Origin: Chromobacterium subtsugae
GTDB taxonomy: Bacteria; Pseudomonadota; Gammaproteobacteria; Burkholderiales; Chromobacteriaceae
DNA: 64,000 nt
Assembly: GCF_001676875.1 (NCBI RefSeq)
Contig: NZ_JYKA01000008.1
Coordinates: 1 to 64,000, forward strand
Reading direction: 5' to 3'
Made by a program: the position numbers and the translations under genes
Part shown: positions 7,449 to 16,181 of the stretch, piece by piece
How the letters are laid out: every line of letters begins with the position of its first letter
How positions within the stretch are numbered: the stretch's first letter is position 1
Notes under the pieces: model-generated
The model's input: the letters and a program-made list of their open reading frames with translations, nothing else
Told to the model about the DNA's origin: nothing
Database searches by the model: none

Positions 7449-8474
7449 ATGGACGCGTTCTGGAATGAATGGCTGGGACAGAAGGGCCTGGCGAGCGACG
7501 GCGAGTTGCCGCTTGGCGAGCGATTGAGCCAGGTCGAGGCTTTGCTGCGGCAGTCGGTGTTGGCGCCGTTGGCGAATTTCGCCGTGATAAAAGCGGAAGG
7601 CGAAGACGCCGCTGCCTTTTTGCAAAGCCAATTGTCCAGCGATATTCGCGAGCTGGTAGAAGGCCGGGCGCAGTACAGCACTTACTCCAGCGCGAAAGGC
7701 CGCATGCTGGCGAGTTTTATGATTTGGCAGCATCAAGGCGCCTATTATCTGATGGTGGCGGCGGATATTGCGGCTGCGATAGTCAAACGCCTGACCATGT
7801 TCGTGCTGCGCTCCAAGGTGAAGATATCGCTGGCGGACGAATGGTCTTTGCTGGGAATGTCGGGGCCGCAGGCGGTTGAAACTTTGCGCAAATATTTCCC
7901 GGGCGTGGCTGGATTGGAGAGCTTGCAAACGCTGAGCGCCGATGGCGCAGTGCTGCTGGCCCTGCCGGAGGGGGGCTTTATGTTGGCGTTGGGCGAAAAT
8001 GCGTCGCTGCGGCAGGATATTGCCGCAGCCGAGCTGCGCCCGCTTGCGCCTGAGATCTGGGCGCTGCGCGATATCAATGCAGGCATTGCCTGGGTGTCGC
8101 AAGCCACTCAGGAACAGTTTGTTCCCCAAATGGCCAATATGGAATTGATCGGCGCGGTAAATTTCAAGAAGGGATGCTATCCGGGCCAGGAAATCGTCGC
8201 GCGCAGCCAGTATCTGGGCAAGATGAAGCGCAGGATGTTCTTGGTGGAGTTCTCGCAAGCGCTGGCTGTCGGCTCCAAGCTATATAGCCCGCAATTGCCG
8301 GATCAGAGTATTGGCATGCTGGCTGCGTCGTGCCAGGTGGCTGAAGACCGTTATCGCGGCCTGGCAGTGGTGCAATCGCAGACCTGGTCGTCTGGAATAT
8401 TCGGCGATGAAGCGGGAACTATTGCGCTGACGGCTTTGGAATTGCCATATGCGCTGGAATCCGTAACAGAATAA
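7449..8474 (+). CDS. ygfZ: YgfZ/GcvT-like folate-binding protein
   Basis: A 341-residue member of the YgfZ family, a tetrahydrofolate-dependent factor for maintaining some Fe-S enzymes. The hallmark KKGCYPGQE is present around residue 240, with the conserved cysteine, followed by IVARSQYLGK. Of several in-frame starts, 7449 is preferred because AAGGA lies 9 bases upstream; the frame open from 7230 is too long. It is related to the glycine-cleavage T protein but lacks the rest of that system nearby. Confidence 0.9.
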   Translation: MDAFWNEWLGQKGLASDGELPLGERLSQVEALLRQSVLAPLANFAVIKAEGEDAAAFLQSQLSSDIRELVEGRAQYSTYSSAKGRMLASFMIWQHQGAYYLMVAADIAAAIVKRLTMFVLRSKVKISLADEWSLLGMSGPQAVETLRKYFPGVAGLESLQTLSADGAVLLALPEGGFMLALGENASLRQDIAAAELRPLAPEIWALRDINAGIAWVSQATQEQFVPQMANMELIGAVNFKKGCYPGQEIVARSQYLGKMKRRMFLVEFSQALAVGSKLYSPQLPDQSIGMLAASCQVAEDRYRGLAVVQSQTWSSGIFGDEAGTIALTALELPYALESVTE

Positions 8475-8500
8475 GGGGTAATGCGTTTTCTTTTTAATTC

Positions 8501-8530
8501 TTGACTTGTCCCAATTGCATTGGCTACATT
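8501..8530 (+). promoter_or_regulatory. Predicted sigma-70 promoter of the second H-NS gene
   Basis: TTGACT (8501-8506) and TACATT (8525-8530) are 18 bases apart. Boxes, spacing and flanking bases match the promoter of the island H-NS gene (412-441). Confidence 0.65.
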
Positions 8531-8570
8531 ACATCCTGTAATCGGTAAACCAATAATCAAGGAACATGTT

Positions 8571-8876
8571 ATGGATCTGTCCAAGCTGGAATTCACCGAA
8601 CTGGTCACGCTGAAAGCTGACGTTGAAAACGAAATCAAGCGCCGTGAAGTTGAAGAAAAATCCAAAGCCAAGAAGCAGATTATCGAACTGGCCCGCGCTT
8701 ACGGTTTGAGCGTTGAAGACGTATTGAGCAAGACCGTCGCCGTGCGCAAGCCGGTGGAGGCCAAGTATCGTCACCCGTCCAACAACGAGTTGACCTGGAC
8801 CGGCCGCGGCCGCAAGCCGGCATGGGTTCAAGCCTGGATCGACAGCGGCAAGTCGCTGGAACAACTGGCTATCTGA
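8571..8876 (+). CDS. H-NS family nucleoid-associated protein
   Basis: A 101-residue H-NS-like protein, very similar to the one at 61-369. It has an N-terminal charged coiled coil and a C-terminal TWTGRGRKPAWVQAW DNA-binding motif. Translation should begin at 8571, where AAGGA lies 7 bases upstream and the paralogue also begins MDLSKLEF; the longer frame from 8520 overlaps the promoter. Its core location suggests that this is the resident copy. H-NS is known to silence type I-E CRISPR promoters in E. coli; whether this applies here is untested. Confidence 0.93.
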   Translation: MDLSKLEFTELVTLKADVENEIKRREVEEKSKAKKQIIELARAYGLSVEDVLSKTVAVRKPVEAKYRHPSNNELTWTGRGRKPAWVQAWIDSGKSLEQLAI

Positions 8877-8895
8877 ACTTAGTCATTCGCATTAC

Positions 8896-8923
8896 AAAAA
8901 GCGCCGCCATGGCGCTTTTTTTT
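8896..8923 (+). terminator. Rho-independent terminator of the H-NS gene
   Basis: AAAAAGCGCC and GGCGCTTTTT pair around GCCAT, followed by more T residues. It can work in either direction. Confidence 0.85.
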
Positions 8924-9037
8924 CGGGTGCGCCAAGCGGCCTGCGATAGCGTTTTACGCTTGCTATAAATACTTGTAGCATTGCTCAGGGCAGTGCTGCG
9001 ACGCGGCACCGGGTTTTGAACGAGACTGGACAAGCGC

Positions 9038-10759
9038 ATGCTGGATTTCTTTTCAAGGGGGTCCAAGGGCAAGCCGGATCCCTTGGCCAATGCGGCGGCG
9101 GCCAAGGCTTATGTCGATGCTTTGCGCATGGAGTTTGGCGCGTCCGCGCACGATAAGGTGGCCGAACTGCTGGGCGGCCTGAATTCGCCTTCGCTGGAAC
9201 TTTCCGCCGACCTGCTGGAGGCAGTGCTGACCCTGAATCTGGAGACGCAGGCGCTGCATGATACCTTGTGCGTCCAATACCTGATGAACACCCGGATGCC
9301 CAAGGTGCTGGAAAGCCAGTTGCGCGGGCAGATCCTTAATTATGGCAAGCAGTTTACCGATTTTTATCAATATGCATTGCCGGCCTCAGCAGATAATCCC
9401 AATGGACTGAAAATACGCAGCCATCTGCCGTTGGTGCTGGCTCGCATGCTGCATTACCTGACCGAATATGCCAGATGGCAATATATTCGCAACTTTCAGC
9501 CGGATGAAGTTTTCTGGATGAATGCCAATCAGCTTTATCGTTTTGCCGAGCAGCGCGGTTTCGACTCCCAGCCGGTATTCCTGTTCGGCGAGAAATCCGC
9601 CGCCACTACCGTCCAGGACCTATACCTGGCGTTGCAAATGTTGTCGGTGCTGTGCACCGGCAACCTCAGCGTCCGGCAAATCAACTTCTCTTATGAGTTG
9701 CTGTCGCTGCTCAGCAACCGGATGACGATGACCAAGGCCTATTTCGCCGAGGCCAGCTTCTCTGTCACCTTGACCGATCCCAAACCCGCCGCCAGGGCGC
9801 GGGGCGCGGGGGGAGGGGAGCAGACCCGCTATTGGAATACCGCGGATATGGTGGAGATCCTGCACGGCTGGGCGATCGTGATGGAGGGCGGGCGCATTCC
9901 GCCGGAGTTGAAGCGCCTGGTGGAGCCGGGCATAGACGCCGGGCTGCTGCGGGTGCTGACGCGGGAATGGGCGGCCAAGCCGGTGGTGTTCGAGCGGGCG
10001 GAGCGGGTGGCGGTCAGCAACCGCCATGTCGAGGTCGCGCACCGGCTGACCATATTGCACAAGCTGATCCGCAAGCCGGACGAAGAGTCGATGCAGCAGC
10101 ATCGCGGCGTCGACAGCGACAGCTACGACGATGCGGCCAATATCCGCATTTACGGCTTCGTCACCAGCCGCAAGCGCGACAAATCGCTGTCGCCGCTGCC
10201 GGCCGGCTCGCTGTCGATGGCCGGAGAGACCGCCGAGGCCGGCACGCCGCAGGAATTCCAGAAGTGGGCGCTGGAAAATATCAGCCAGACCGGCTTGGGG
10301 GTATCGCTGGATGTGATGGGCAACGAATGGGTGAGCCTGGGCAGCCTGATAGGTTTTCACGAGGCGGATGGCGAGTCCTGGAATCTCGGCATCATCCGGC
10401 GCGTCAAGCGCACCAGCCGCGAGCGCATCTACCTGGGCATAGAAACGCTGAGCACCCGGCCGCTGGCGGCATCGCTGCGGCCGACCGACGCCAGATTGAT
10501 CGACCCCACTCTGCCGCCCGACCAGGTGTGGCTGGCCGGCCATATCAGCCTGTTCATGCCTTACCGCCGCAGCGGCAAGCTGGTGAACGCGCTGATCCTG
10601 CCCTTGTCGCTGTACATGCTTGGCAAGCAGTTCTACATGAGCGCGCGCGGCAAGCATTTCCAGATCGCGCTCGGCAAGGTGCTGGAAAAAGGCAGTGACT
10701 GGTGCATGGTGGAGGTGGAGCTGGTGAAGACGCTGGACAAGTTGCCGGTGGTGCTGTGA
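9038..10759 (+). CDS. Large protein with a C-terminal PilZ-like domain
   Basis: A 573-residue cytoplasmic protein. Residues 1-400 are helical and carry no motif that I recognise. From about residue 415 the sequence ISQTGLGVSLDV, then GSLIGFHE, NLGIIRRVKR and YLGIETLS follows the beta-barrel pattern of PilZ domains, which bind c-di-GMP. The classic RxxxR motif before the barrel is not evident, so this may be an atypical or non-binding PilZ. Other c-di-GMP proteins occur in the window but not beside it. No transmembrane segment or signal peptide is seen. Function unknown. Confidence 0.65.
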   Translation: MLDFFSRGSKGKPDPLANAAAAKAYVDALRMEFGASAHDKVAELLGGLNSPSLELSADLLEAVLTLNLETQALHDTLCVQYLMNTRMPKVLESQLRGQILNYGKQFTDFYQYALPASADNPNGLKIRSHLPLVLARMLHYLTEYARWQYIRNFQPDEVFWMNANQLYRFAEQRGFDSQPVFLFGEKSAATTVQDLYLALQMLSVLCTGNLSVRQINFSYELLSLLSNRMTMTKAYFAEASFSVTLTDPKPAARARGAGGGEQTRYWNTADMVEILHGWAIVMEGGRIPPELKRLVEPGIDAGLLRVLTREWAAKPVVFERAERVAVSNRHVEVAHRLTILHKLIRKPDEESMQQHRGVDSDSYDDAANIRIYGFVTSRKRDKSLSPLPAGSLSMAGETAEAGTPQEFQKWALENISQTGLGVSLDVMGNEWVSLGSLIGFHEADGESWNLGIIRRVKRTSRERIYLGIETLSTRPLAASLRPTDARLIDPTLPPDQVWLAGHISLFMPYRRSGKLVNALILPLSLYMLGKQFYMSARGKHFQIALGKVLEKGSDWCMVEVELVKTLDKLPVVL

Positions 10760-10774
10760 GGCCGCCGCCGGCAT

Positions 10775-10805
10775 GAAAAAAGCCGACCCCGGGGTCGGCT
10801 TTTTG
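10775..10805. terminator. Bidirectional terminator between convergent genes
   Basis: AGCCGACCCC and GGGGTCGGCT form a 10-base-pair stem with an A run on the left and a T run on the right. It serves both the PilZ-like gene and the peptidase gene that converge here. Confidence 0.85.
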
Positions 10806-10819
10806 TTGGCTGGCGTTGC

Positions 10820-11953
10820 TTATTCGCCGGTCAGATCGTTCAGAACCGCGTAGATCGGCGACAGCAGGGCTTCGCCCAGGCGCAGGCTGCGCTGGCCGTT
10901 CCAGCCGAAGTCGTCGTCCGGCAGGTTGTTGTTGTCCTTGAACGGCATTTCCAGCGTGAAAGCCAGGCAGCCGAACTGTTCGCACACCCAGTTGGTGGCG
11001 ATGCCCATATTGGCTTTGCCGGCCTCGTTGCGCGGGTAGCCGTGTTCGGTCTGGTAATCCGGGCTGGCCAGCAGCAGGTGGTGGCGGAAGTTGTCGGCCA
11101 GCGCCTCCAGCTTTTCGTTCCAGGACGGCACGCCTTCGGTGCCGGCCAGGAAAACGTAGGGGAGGTTTTCGTCGCCGTGGATGTCCAGGAACAGGTCGAC
11201 GCCGGTTTCCAGCATCTTTTCCCGCACCAGCAGCACTTCCGGGCTGCGCTCCAGGCTGGGTTCCGACCATTCGCGGTTGAGGTTGGCGCCGGCGGCGTTG
11301 GTGCGCAGATTGCCCAGCACCGAGCCGTCGGGGTTCATGTTCGGCACCACGTAGAAGGTGGCGCGATCCAGCAGCGCGCGGCTGGTTGGGTCTTGCGGGT
11401 CCAGCAGGCGGTTCAGCAGGCCCTCGACCAGCCATTCCGCCATGGTTTCGCCCGGATGCTGGCGCGCGGTGATCCAGATCTTCAGATCGGATTCGACTTC
11501 GTGGCCTATGGTCAGCAGGTTGATGTCGCGTCCCTGCACGGTGGAGCCTAGGTCGGAGACCTGGCACAGGCCGGAGCCCTGCGCCTGGCCGATCAGGTTC
11601 AGGTGCTGCTCGTAGGAGTAGGGTTCGAAGTAGGCGTAATAGATGCTGCCCGACAGCGGGACATGCTCTATCGTCATCACGCCGTCTTCGTAGCGGGTGG
11701 GCACCCGGAACCAGTTGATGCGGTCGTAGGAGGCCATCGCCTGGTAATCGACCCAGCCTTGCGGGTACGCGCACTCCCCGGCATTGAGGAAGCGGAAGTT
11801 GCAGTGCTGGTAGGCAGCGCCCTGAGCGCGGAAGTAGAACCATTGCGCGAATTCCGCGGCGTTGTCGCGGCGGATGCGCAGTTGGATGTCCTCGGCGGTG
11901 TCGGCGGAGACGATTTCGATGCTGCCGGCGTCGAAGTTGCTGCTGATTTTCAT
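10820..11953 (-). CDS. M14-family metallocarboxypeptidase (cytosolic carboxypeptidase-like)
   Basis: A 377-residue zinc peptidase. An N-terminal beta-sandwich typical of M14 cytosolic carboxypeptidases covers residues 1-115. The catalytic domain contains HPGETMAEW (zinc ligands His166 and Glu169), NPDGSVLGN and DIHGDE, whose His259 would be the third ligand. Eukaryotic relatives remove glutamates from tubulin; bacterial substrates are unknown. There is no signal peptide, so it acts in the cytoplasm. The start at 11953 gives the natural N-terminus MKISSNF; an upstream extension to 12022 looks non-coding. Confidence 0.88.
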   Translation of the reverse strand: MKISSNFDAGSIEIVSADTAEDIQLRIRRDNAAEFAQWFYFRAQGAAYQHCNFRFLNAGECAYPQGWVDYQAMASYDRINWFRVPTRYEDGVMTIEHVPLSGSIYYAYFEPYSYEQHLNLIGQAQGSGLCQVSDLGSTVQGRDINLLTIGHEVESDLKIWITARQHPGETMAEWLVEGLLNRLLDPQDPTSRALLDRATFYVVPNMNPDGSVLGNLRTNAAGANLNREWSEPSLERSPEVLLVREKMLETGVDLFLDIHGDENLPYVFLAGTEGVPSWNEKLEALADNFRHHLLLASPDYQTEHGYPRNEAGKANMGIATNWVCEQFGCLAFTLEMPFKDNNNLPDDDFGWNGQRSLRLGEALLSPIYAVLNDLTGE

Positions 11954-12030
11954 GCGTGGAACCCGTAGTGCTTGCTGAATCTCTAGAACCCGGATTGTAA
12001 ACCTGTCGCGGGGGCTGCGCATCCTTTAAT

Positions 12031-12064
12031 AAAGGAAAAGCCCCGCCGGTGCGTGGCGGGGCCT
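12031..12064 (-). terminator. Rho-independent terminator of the phasin gene
   Basis: On the minus strand GGCCCCGCC and GGCGGGGC pair around a 7-base loop and are followed by TTTTCCTTT. It lies 20 bases after the phasin stop codon. Confidence 0.8.
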
Positions 12065-12083
12065 GGAGGGCGGCGGCGGGCGC

Positions 12084-12638
12084 TTAAACGGTGGCGCCGC
12101 GCTTGGCCGAATTCTTCACCGCGTCGGCGGTGGCGCTGGTGGCTGCCTTGACGCTGCTGTCGGTGAATTCTGCAACTTGCTGGGCGGCCTTGCTGAAGGT
12201 GTTGACGGCGGCGGCGGCGGCGGCGAACGAGGTTTTCACCGCGTTCAGCGTGGCGTCGGAGCCGGCCGGGGCGTTCTTGGCCACCGATTCGATCGAGCTG
12301 ATCAGCGATTTGTTGAAATGGCCGACGCTTTCCTCAACCAGCTTGCTCAGCTCGCTTTGCGCGCCGGAAACCACTTCGTACAGATTGCGGGAATGGCTGA
12401 CCGCCTTGTCGATGGATTGGGTGGCCAGTTTGTTCAGGTGATTGACCGCTTCTTGCGGATCCTTCAGCTCGGTCAGCTGCTTGGCGGCCTTGGTGTTGTC
12501 TTCCAGCGATTGCTTGGACGCGTCCAGCTGCAGTTTGACCAGGCGCTCGGCGCTGTCCAGCGCGATTTGCGCGAAGCGCAGCGTGGATTCGAAGCCGGCG
12601 AGGGAAAGTTTGTTCAGCTGTTCATTGTTGTAGGACAT
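12084..12638 (-). CDS. phaP: Phasin (polyhydroxyalkanoate granule-associated protein)
   Basis: A 184-residue phasin. It is almost wholly helical, rich in Ala, Lys and Glu, and fits the phasin_2 pattern from FESTLRFAQIALDSAERLVKLQL through KDPQEAVNHLNKLA. Phasins coat PHA granules and limit coalescence. Translation starts at 12638, with GGAGG ten bases upstream; the longer frame is not used. It is divergent from phaR, whose product is the usual repressor of phasin genes, and a palindrome lies between them. Confidence 0.9.
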   Translation of the reverse strand: MSYNNEQLNKLSLAGFESTLRFAQIALDSAERLVKLQLDASKQSLEDNTKAAKQLTELKDPQEAVNHLNKLATQSIDKAVSHSRNLYEVVSGAQSELSKLVEESVGHFNKSLISSIESVAKNAPAGSDATLNAVKTSFAAAAAAVNTFSKAAQQVAEFTDSSVKAATSATADAVKNSAKRGATV

Positions 12639-12691
12639 GGTGTAAAACCTCCATTGCGTGGAAAATGGGGCCAACGATTTCCGTAAAGATG

Positions 12692-12708
12692 ATTGTGCGC
12701 CGCACAAT
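12692..12708. promoter_or_regulatory. Palindromic candidate operator upstream of phasin
   Basis: ATTGTGCG and CGCACAAT are perfect inverted repeats around one C. The site lies 54 bases upstream of the phasin start in the divergent phaP-phaR region. PhaR is known to bind TGC-rich palindromic DNA near phasin promoters, so it is the natural candidate ligand; this assignment is inference. Confidence 0.55.
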
Positions 12709-12821
12709 GACGTGGAAATGTAGCACGCCGCGTCTGGAGGTGGTAGAAGATTTACTCTAGTCTGTTGTATTTATGTTAGATTGCCAGCGCACAACGCCAC
12801 GACAATAACCAGGAGCGTTAA

Positions 12822-13382
12822 ATGAGTGTTGAGAAACGGGTCATCAAGAAGTACCCGAACCGCCGTCTGTACGATACCGCCACCAGTTCCTACATTACGC
12901 TGGGAGACGTAAAGCAGCTGGTATTGGACAATGTCGACATCCAGGTGCAGGACGCCAAGACCCAGGAGGACATCACCCGCGGCGTGCTGCTGCAGATCAT
13001 TCTGGAAGAGGAAAACGGCGGCATGCCGATGTTCAGCTACGAAGTGCTGACCCAGTTCATCCGTTATTACGGCCAGGCGATGCAGGGCATGATGGGGCCT
13101 TTCCTGGAGAAAAACCTGCAGCTTTTCTCGCAACTGCAGCAAAAAATGCAGGAACAGACGCGCGCGATGTATGGCGACAACGCCATGCTCAACACCACGC
13201 TGTGGAGCGAGTTCATGAATCTGCAGGGGCCGGCCATCCAGAACATGATGGCTAACTACATGGAGCAGAGCACCGGCATGTTCCTGGAAATGCAGAACCG
13301 TATGCAGGAGCAGACCAAGCAGCTGTTCGGCGGCTTCGGTTTCCCCGGCTATCCGGGCGTGGAGCCCAAGGACAAGCCCTGA
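12822..13382 (+). CDS. phaR: Polyhydroxyalkanoate synthesis repressor PhaR
   Basis: A 186-residue PhaR. The N-terminal DNA-binding domain is diagnostic (VIKKYPNRRLYDTATSSYITL, then VLDNVDIQVQDAKT and EDITRGVLLQIILEEE). The C-terminal half is methionine- and glutamine-rich and contacts PHA. It represses phasin genes until PHA is present, when it is titrated onto granules. AGGAG precedes the start. The phasin gene lies divergently upstream; no PHA synthase is in the window. Confidence 0.95.
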   Translation: MSVEKRVIKKYPNRRLYDTATSSYITLGDVKQLVLDNVDIQVQDAKTQEDITRGVLLQIILEEENGGMPMFSYEVLTQFIRYYGQAMQGMMGPFLEKNLQLFSQLQQKMQEQTRAMYGDNAMLNTTLWSEFMNLQGPAIQNMMANYMEQSTGMFLEMQNRMQEQTKQLFGGFGFPGYPGVEPKDKP

Positions 13383-13416
13383 GCCGCAGCTTGGCGGCGC
13401 GCGGCACCGATACCGG

Positions 13417-13444
13417 CCGGAGGCGGATGCGTCTCCGGCTTTGT
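13417..13444 (+). terminator. Possible terminator after phaR
   Basis: CCGGAG and CTCCGG can pair around a short loop, but only a brief T-rich tail follows. Support is weak. Confidence 0.35.
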
Positions 13445-13464
13445 CGTTTGACGACGGAGCAACG

Positions 13465-14787
13465 ATGAGCCAGGAAGGCGGACAGCGCTTGCGGCAGGCC
13501 CAGCGCCGGCATCTGGCCGGCGAAACCGCTGGCGCCGAGGCGGATTACCGCGCCTTGCTGGCGGATGCGGCGATCGGCGTCGCTGCGCGGCATTGGCTGG
13601 GTTTTCTATTGCTGCAGCAAGGCCGCCTGGAAGAGGCGCGGCGGGAGCTGGCGCAGGCGGTGGCAATGGATGGCGGCCATGCCGAGTGGCATTTCAACCT
13701 GGGGCTGGCCTGCGCCCGGCTGGGACGCCGCGACGAGGCCATCGCGGCGTTGAGGGCGGCGGTGGCCGGGGATGGCGGCCGTTACGCTTATTGGACGAAT
13801 CTGGCGGCGCTGCTGGACGAGGCAGGGGACGACGCAGAGGCCGAACACGCCTGCCGGCGCGCCATCGCGCTGGAACCAGGCAGCCCGGACGCGCATCACC
13901 TGTTGACCGCGCTGCTGCTGCGGCAGGGCCGCTTCGACGAGGCCAGGCGCAGCAATGCCGAAGGCGTGCTGGCCGAGCCGCCGGGCAAGATGGCGCCGAT
14001 CGCGGTGGGACAGGCGCTGTGCGAACTGGGCCGGCGCGACGAGGCGCAGGCGCTGGCGGAGAGCTGGCTGCGGCAGCAGCCCGGCCATCCGGTGGCGCTG
14101 CACATGCTGGCCGCTTTCGGCAAGGGCGAGCCGCCCCCGGTCTGCGACGGCGCCTATGTGGGCCGGGCTTTCGACGCCGCTGCGGCCGATTTCGAAGCGG
14201 CGCTGGCGCGGCTGCGCTACCGCGGGCCGCAATGGCTGGCCGATTGCCTGGCAGGCCAGGGCATCGCGCCGCGCTCACTGTCCGCGCTGGACCTGGGCTG
14301 CGGCACCGGCCTAGCCGGCGCGGCGCTGCGGCCTTACGCCAGCCGGCTGGATGGCGTCGACCTGAGCGCCGGCATGCTGGCGCAGGCGCGCGGCAAGGCG
14401 CTGTACGACGCGCTGTCGCAGGCTGACTTATTGGACTTTCTGCGTGACGGCGGCGACTGCCGTTATCAGCTGATCGCCTGCATGGACACCCTGACTTACC
14501 TCGGCGAGCTGGCGCCGCTGTTTGGCCTGCTGCGCCGGCGGCAGGGGCCGGGCGGGCTGCTGCTGTTCTGCACCGAAAGGCTGGATGATGGCGACGACGC
14601 TGATTACCGGCTGCATCACAGCGGCCGCTACCGCCATCACGCCCGCTATCTGGAGCGTCTGCTGGCGGACGGCTGGCGGGTACTGGCGCGGGAGCGGCTG
14701 CCGGTGCGCGACGAGGGCGGCTGTCCGGTGGCCGGCGAATTCATTTGCGCGCAACGCGTGGACAGCGTGGGCGAGCCGGGCGCCTAG
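13465..14787 (+). CDS. TPR repeat-SAM methyltransferase fusion protein
   Basis: A 440-residue fusion. Residues 1-220 hold about five tetratricopeptide repeats, for example GRLEEARRELAQAVAMDGGHAE. Residues 230-435 form a class I methyltransferase, with motif I as LDLGCGTGLAG and LDGVDLSAGMLAQARGK as the post-I region. The TPR part probably recruits a partner protein or substrate; the methylated target is unknown. The start at 13465 has GGAG upstream; an earlier ATG at 13441 is less likely. It is not clearly part of the phaR operon. Confidence 0.85.
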   Translation: MSQEGGQRLRQAQRRHLAGETAGAEADYRALLADAAIGVAARHWLGFLLLQQGRLEEARRELAQAVAMDGGHAEWHFNLGLACARLGRRDEAIAALRAAVAGDGGRYAYWTNLAALLDEAGDDAEAEHACRRAIALEPGSPDAHHLLTALLLRQGRFDEARRSNAEGVLAEPPGKMAPIAVGQALCELGRRDEAQALAESWLRQQPGHPVALHMLAAFGKGEPPPVCDGAYVGRAFDAAAADFEAALARLRYRGPQWLADCLAGQGIAPRSLSALDLGCGTGLAGAALRPYASRLDGVDLSAGMLAQARGKALYDALSQADLLDFLRDGGDCRYQLIACMDTLTYLGELAPLFGLLRRRQGPGGLLLFCTERLDDGDDADYRLHHSGRYRHHARYLERLLADGWRVLARERLPVRDEGGCPVAGEFICAQRVDSVGEPGA

Positions 14788-14948
14788 GGTTGTAGTTTTA
14801 AAAAATACAAATATATGCGGCGGCTATTTGTAATTAATTGTGATTGATGCGCCGCCAGAGTTTGGTTATTGATATAGCCGCCGCCATGCGCAGGCAGCCG
14901 CCATCGCCAGCGCAGGCCTTCCGTCAATCGATGCCAAGGATGACCGCG

Positions 14949-16040
14949 ATGCGCGCCAAGACCACGCTGCCCCTGCTGTTGCTGCTCTCCCTCTCCCCGC
15001 TGGCCCATGCGCTGGGCAAGACGCCCGGCACTTACACCCACTACCGTTTCCCGGCGGCCGCGTCGGCCGGGCTGGACGCGGTGGACTTCACCATCACCGT
15101 CAAGCGCGATCCGGGCTATTCCGCCAATGTGTACTGGGCCAACCAGTTCGACCTGGTCGGCACTTCCGGCGCCTACACCGGCATGCAAAGCAATGGCGGC
15201 GGGGCGCGCACCTTCCTGTTTTCCGCCTGGGACACCACCGACGCCAAGCCAGGCAGCGCCGGCAGCTACTGCACCACCTTCTCCGGCGAAGGCACCGGCC
15301 GCAGTTGCCGCATCCATGTGGACTGGAAGCAAGGCCATAGCTACCGCTTCCGCGCCGCCTACGAGCCGGGCGGCTGGCTGGGCGTGACCGTCACCGATCA
15401 GACCGATGGCAGCTCGTTCAAGCTGGGCAGCATCAAGACCGCCGCCAGCAAGATCTCGCCGCGCAATATGGTGAACTGGACCGAGTATTTCGAGTGGAAC
15501 AACAGCCGCTCCACCTGCCTGGGCCAGCCCTACAGCCTGGCCGCCTTCGCCGCGCCGGTCGGCAGCGCGGGCGGCAAGACGATGGCGGCCGCCATCAGCG
15601 GCAGCTCGGTCAGCGATGCCTGCCCGGCGTATTCCAAAGTCACGGTCTACAGCCAATCCAGCGAGCAGGAAAACGGCATCGGCAACAGCGCGCGCGCGCC
15701 CATCGCCAACGCCGGCCAGTGCCTGGACGCCAAGGGCGGCCTGGGCGACGGCGTCGCGGCGATCATCTACGCCTGCAACGGCGGCGCCAACCAGTCCTGG
15801 GTGCATGCGGCCGACCAGTCGCTGCAGCTGCAAAACAATTATTGCTTGGAAGAAACCGGCAGCGGGGTGGAGGTGCGCAGCTGCAGCGGCAAGTCGCGCT
15901 GGGAGCTGGCGGCCGGCCATGTCCGCAGCCTGCGCTCCGGCTTGTGCCTGAGCGCCAATCGGCCGGGGCAGCCGGTCAGCCTGCTGCAATGCGGCGGCCC
16001 GGGACAGCAGTGGTCGCTGCCGGCGGCTGCCGCGCATTAG
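14949..16040 (+). CDS. Secreted DUF3472 protein with a C-terminal ricin-type lectin domain
   Basis: A 363-residue exported protein. The signal peptide runs MRAKTTLPLLLLLSLSPLAHA, and mature sequence begins near LGKTPG. Residues 30-230 resemble DUF3472 (VYWANQFDLVGTSGAYTGMQ, FLFSAWD, then a WTEYFEWNN segment). Residues 240-360 are a ricin B-type lectin module with QW-like motifs (ANQSWVHA, CSGKSRWEL, GPGQQWSL) and paired cysteines. This suggests carbohydrate binding outside the cell. No catalytic role is known for DUF3472. The start at 14949 has AAGGA 8 bases upstream. Confidence 0.8.
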   Translation: MRAKTTLPLLLLLSLSPLAHALGKTPGTYTHYRFPAAASAGLDAVDFTITVKRDPGYSANVYWANQFDLVGTSGAYTGMQSNGGGARTFLFSAWDTTDAKPGSAGSYCTTFSGEGTGRSCRIHVDWKQGHSYRFRAAYEPGGWLGVTVTDQTDGSSFKLGSIKTAASKISPRNMVNWTEYFEWNNSRSTCLGQPYSLAAFAAPVGSAGGKTMAAAISGSSVSDACPAYSKVTVYSQSSEQENGIGNSARAPIANAGQCLDAKGGLGDGVAAIIYACNGGANQSWVHAADQSLQLQNNYCLEETGSGVEVRSCSGKSRWELAAGHVRSLRSGLCLSANRPGQPVSLLQCGGPGQQWSLPAAAAH

Positions 16041-16060
16041 ACCGCGGCGGGCCTGAGCGA

Positions 16061-16088
16061 AACGGCGCGCGATGGGCGCGCCGTTTTT
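16061..16088 (+). terminator. Rho-independent terminator of the DUF3472-ricin gene
   Basis: AACGGCGCG and CGCGCCGTT form a 9-base-pair stem followed by T residues. Confidence 0.75.
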
Positions 16089-16181
16089 CATTCTGCATGG
16101 ACTTTGACCTGGCAACCCTTTCATTGGCATGGTTGCGGGTATAATGGCCGCCACCGTTTATGACGAAGCCATTTCAACGCC

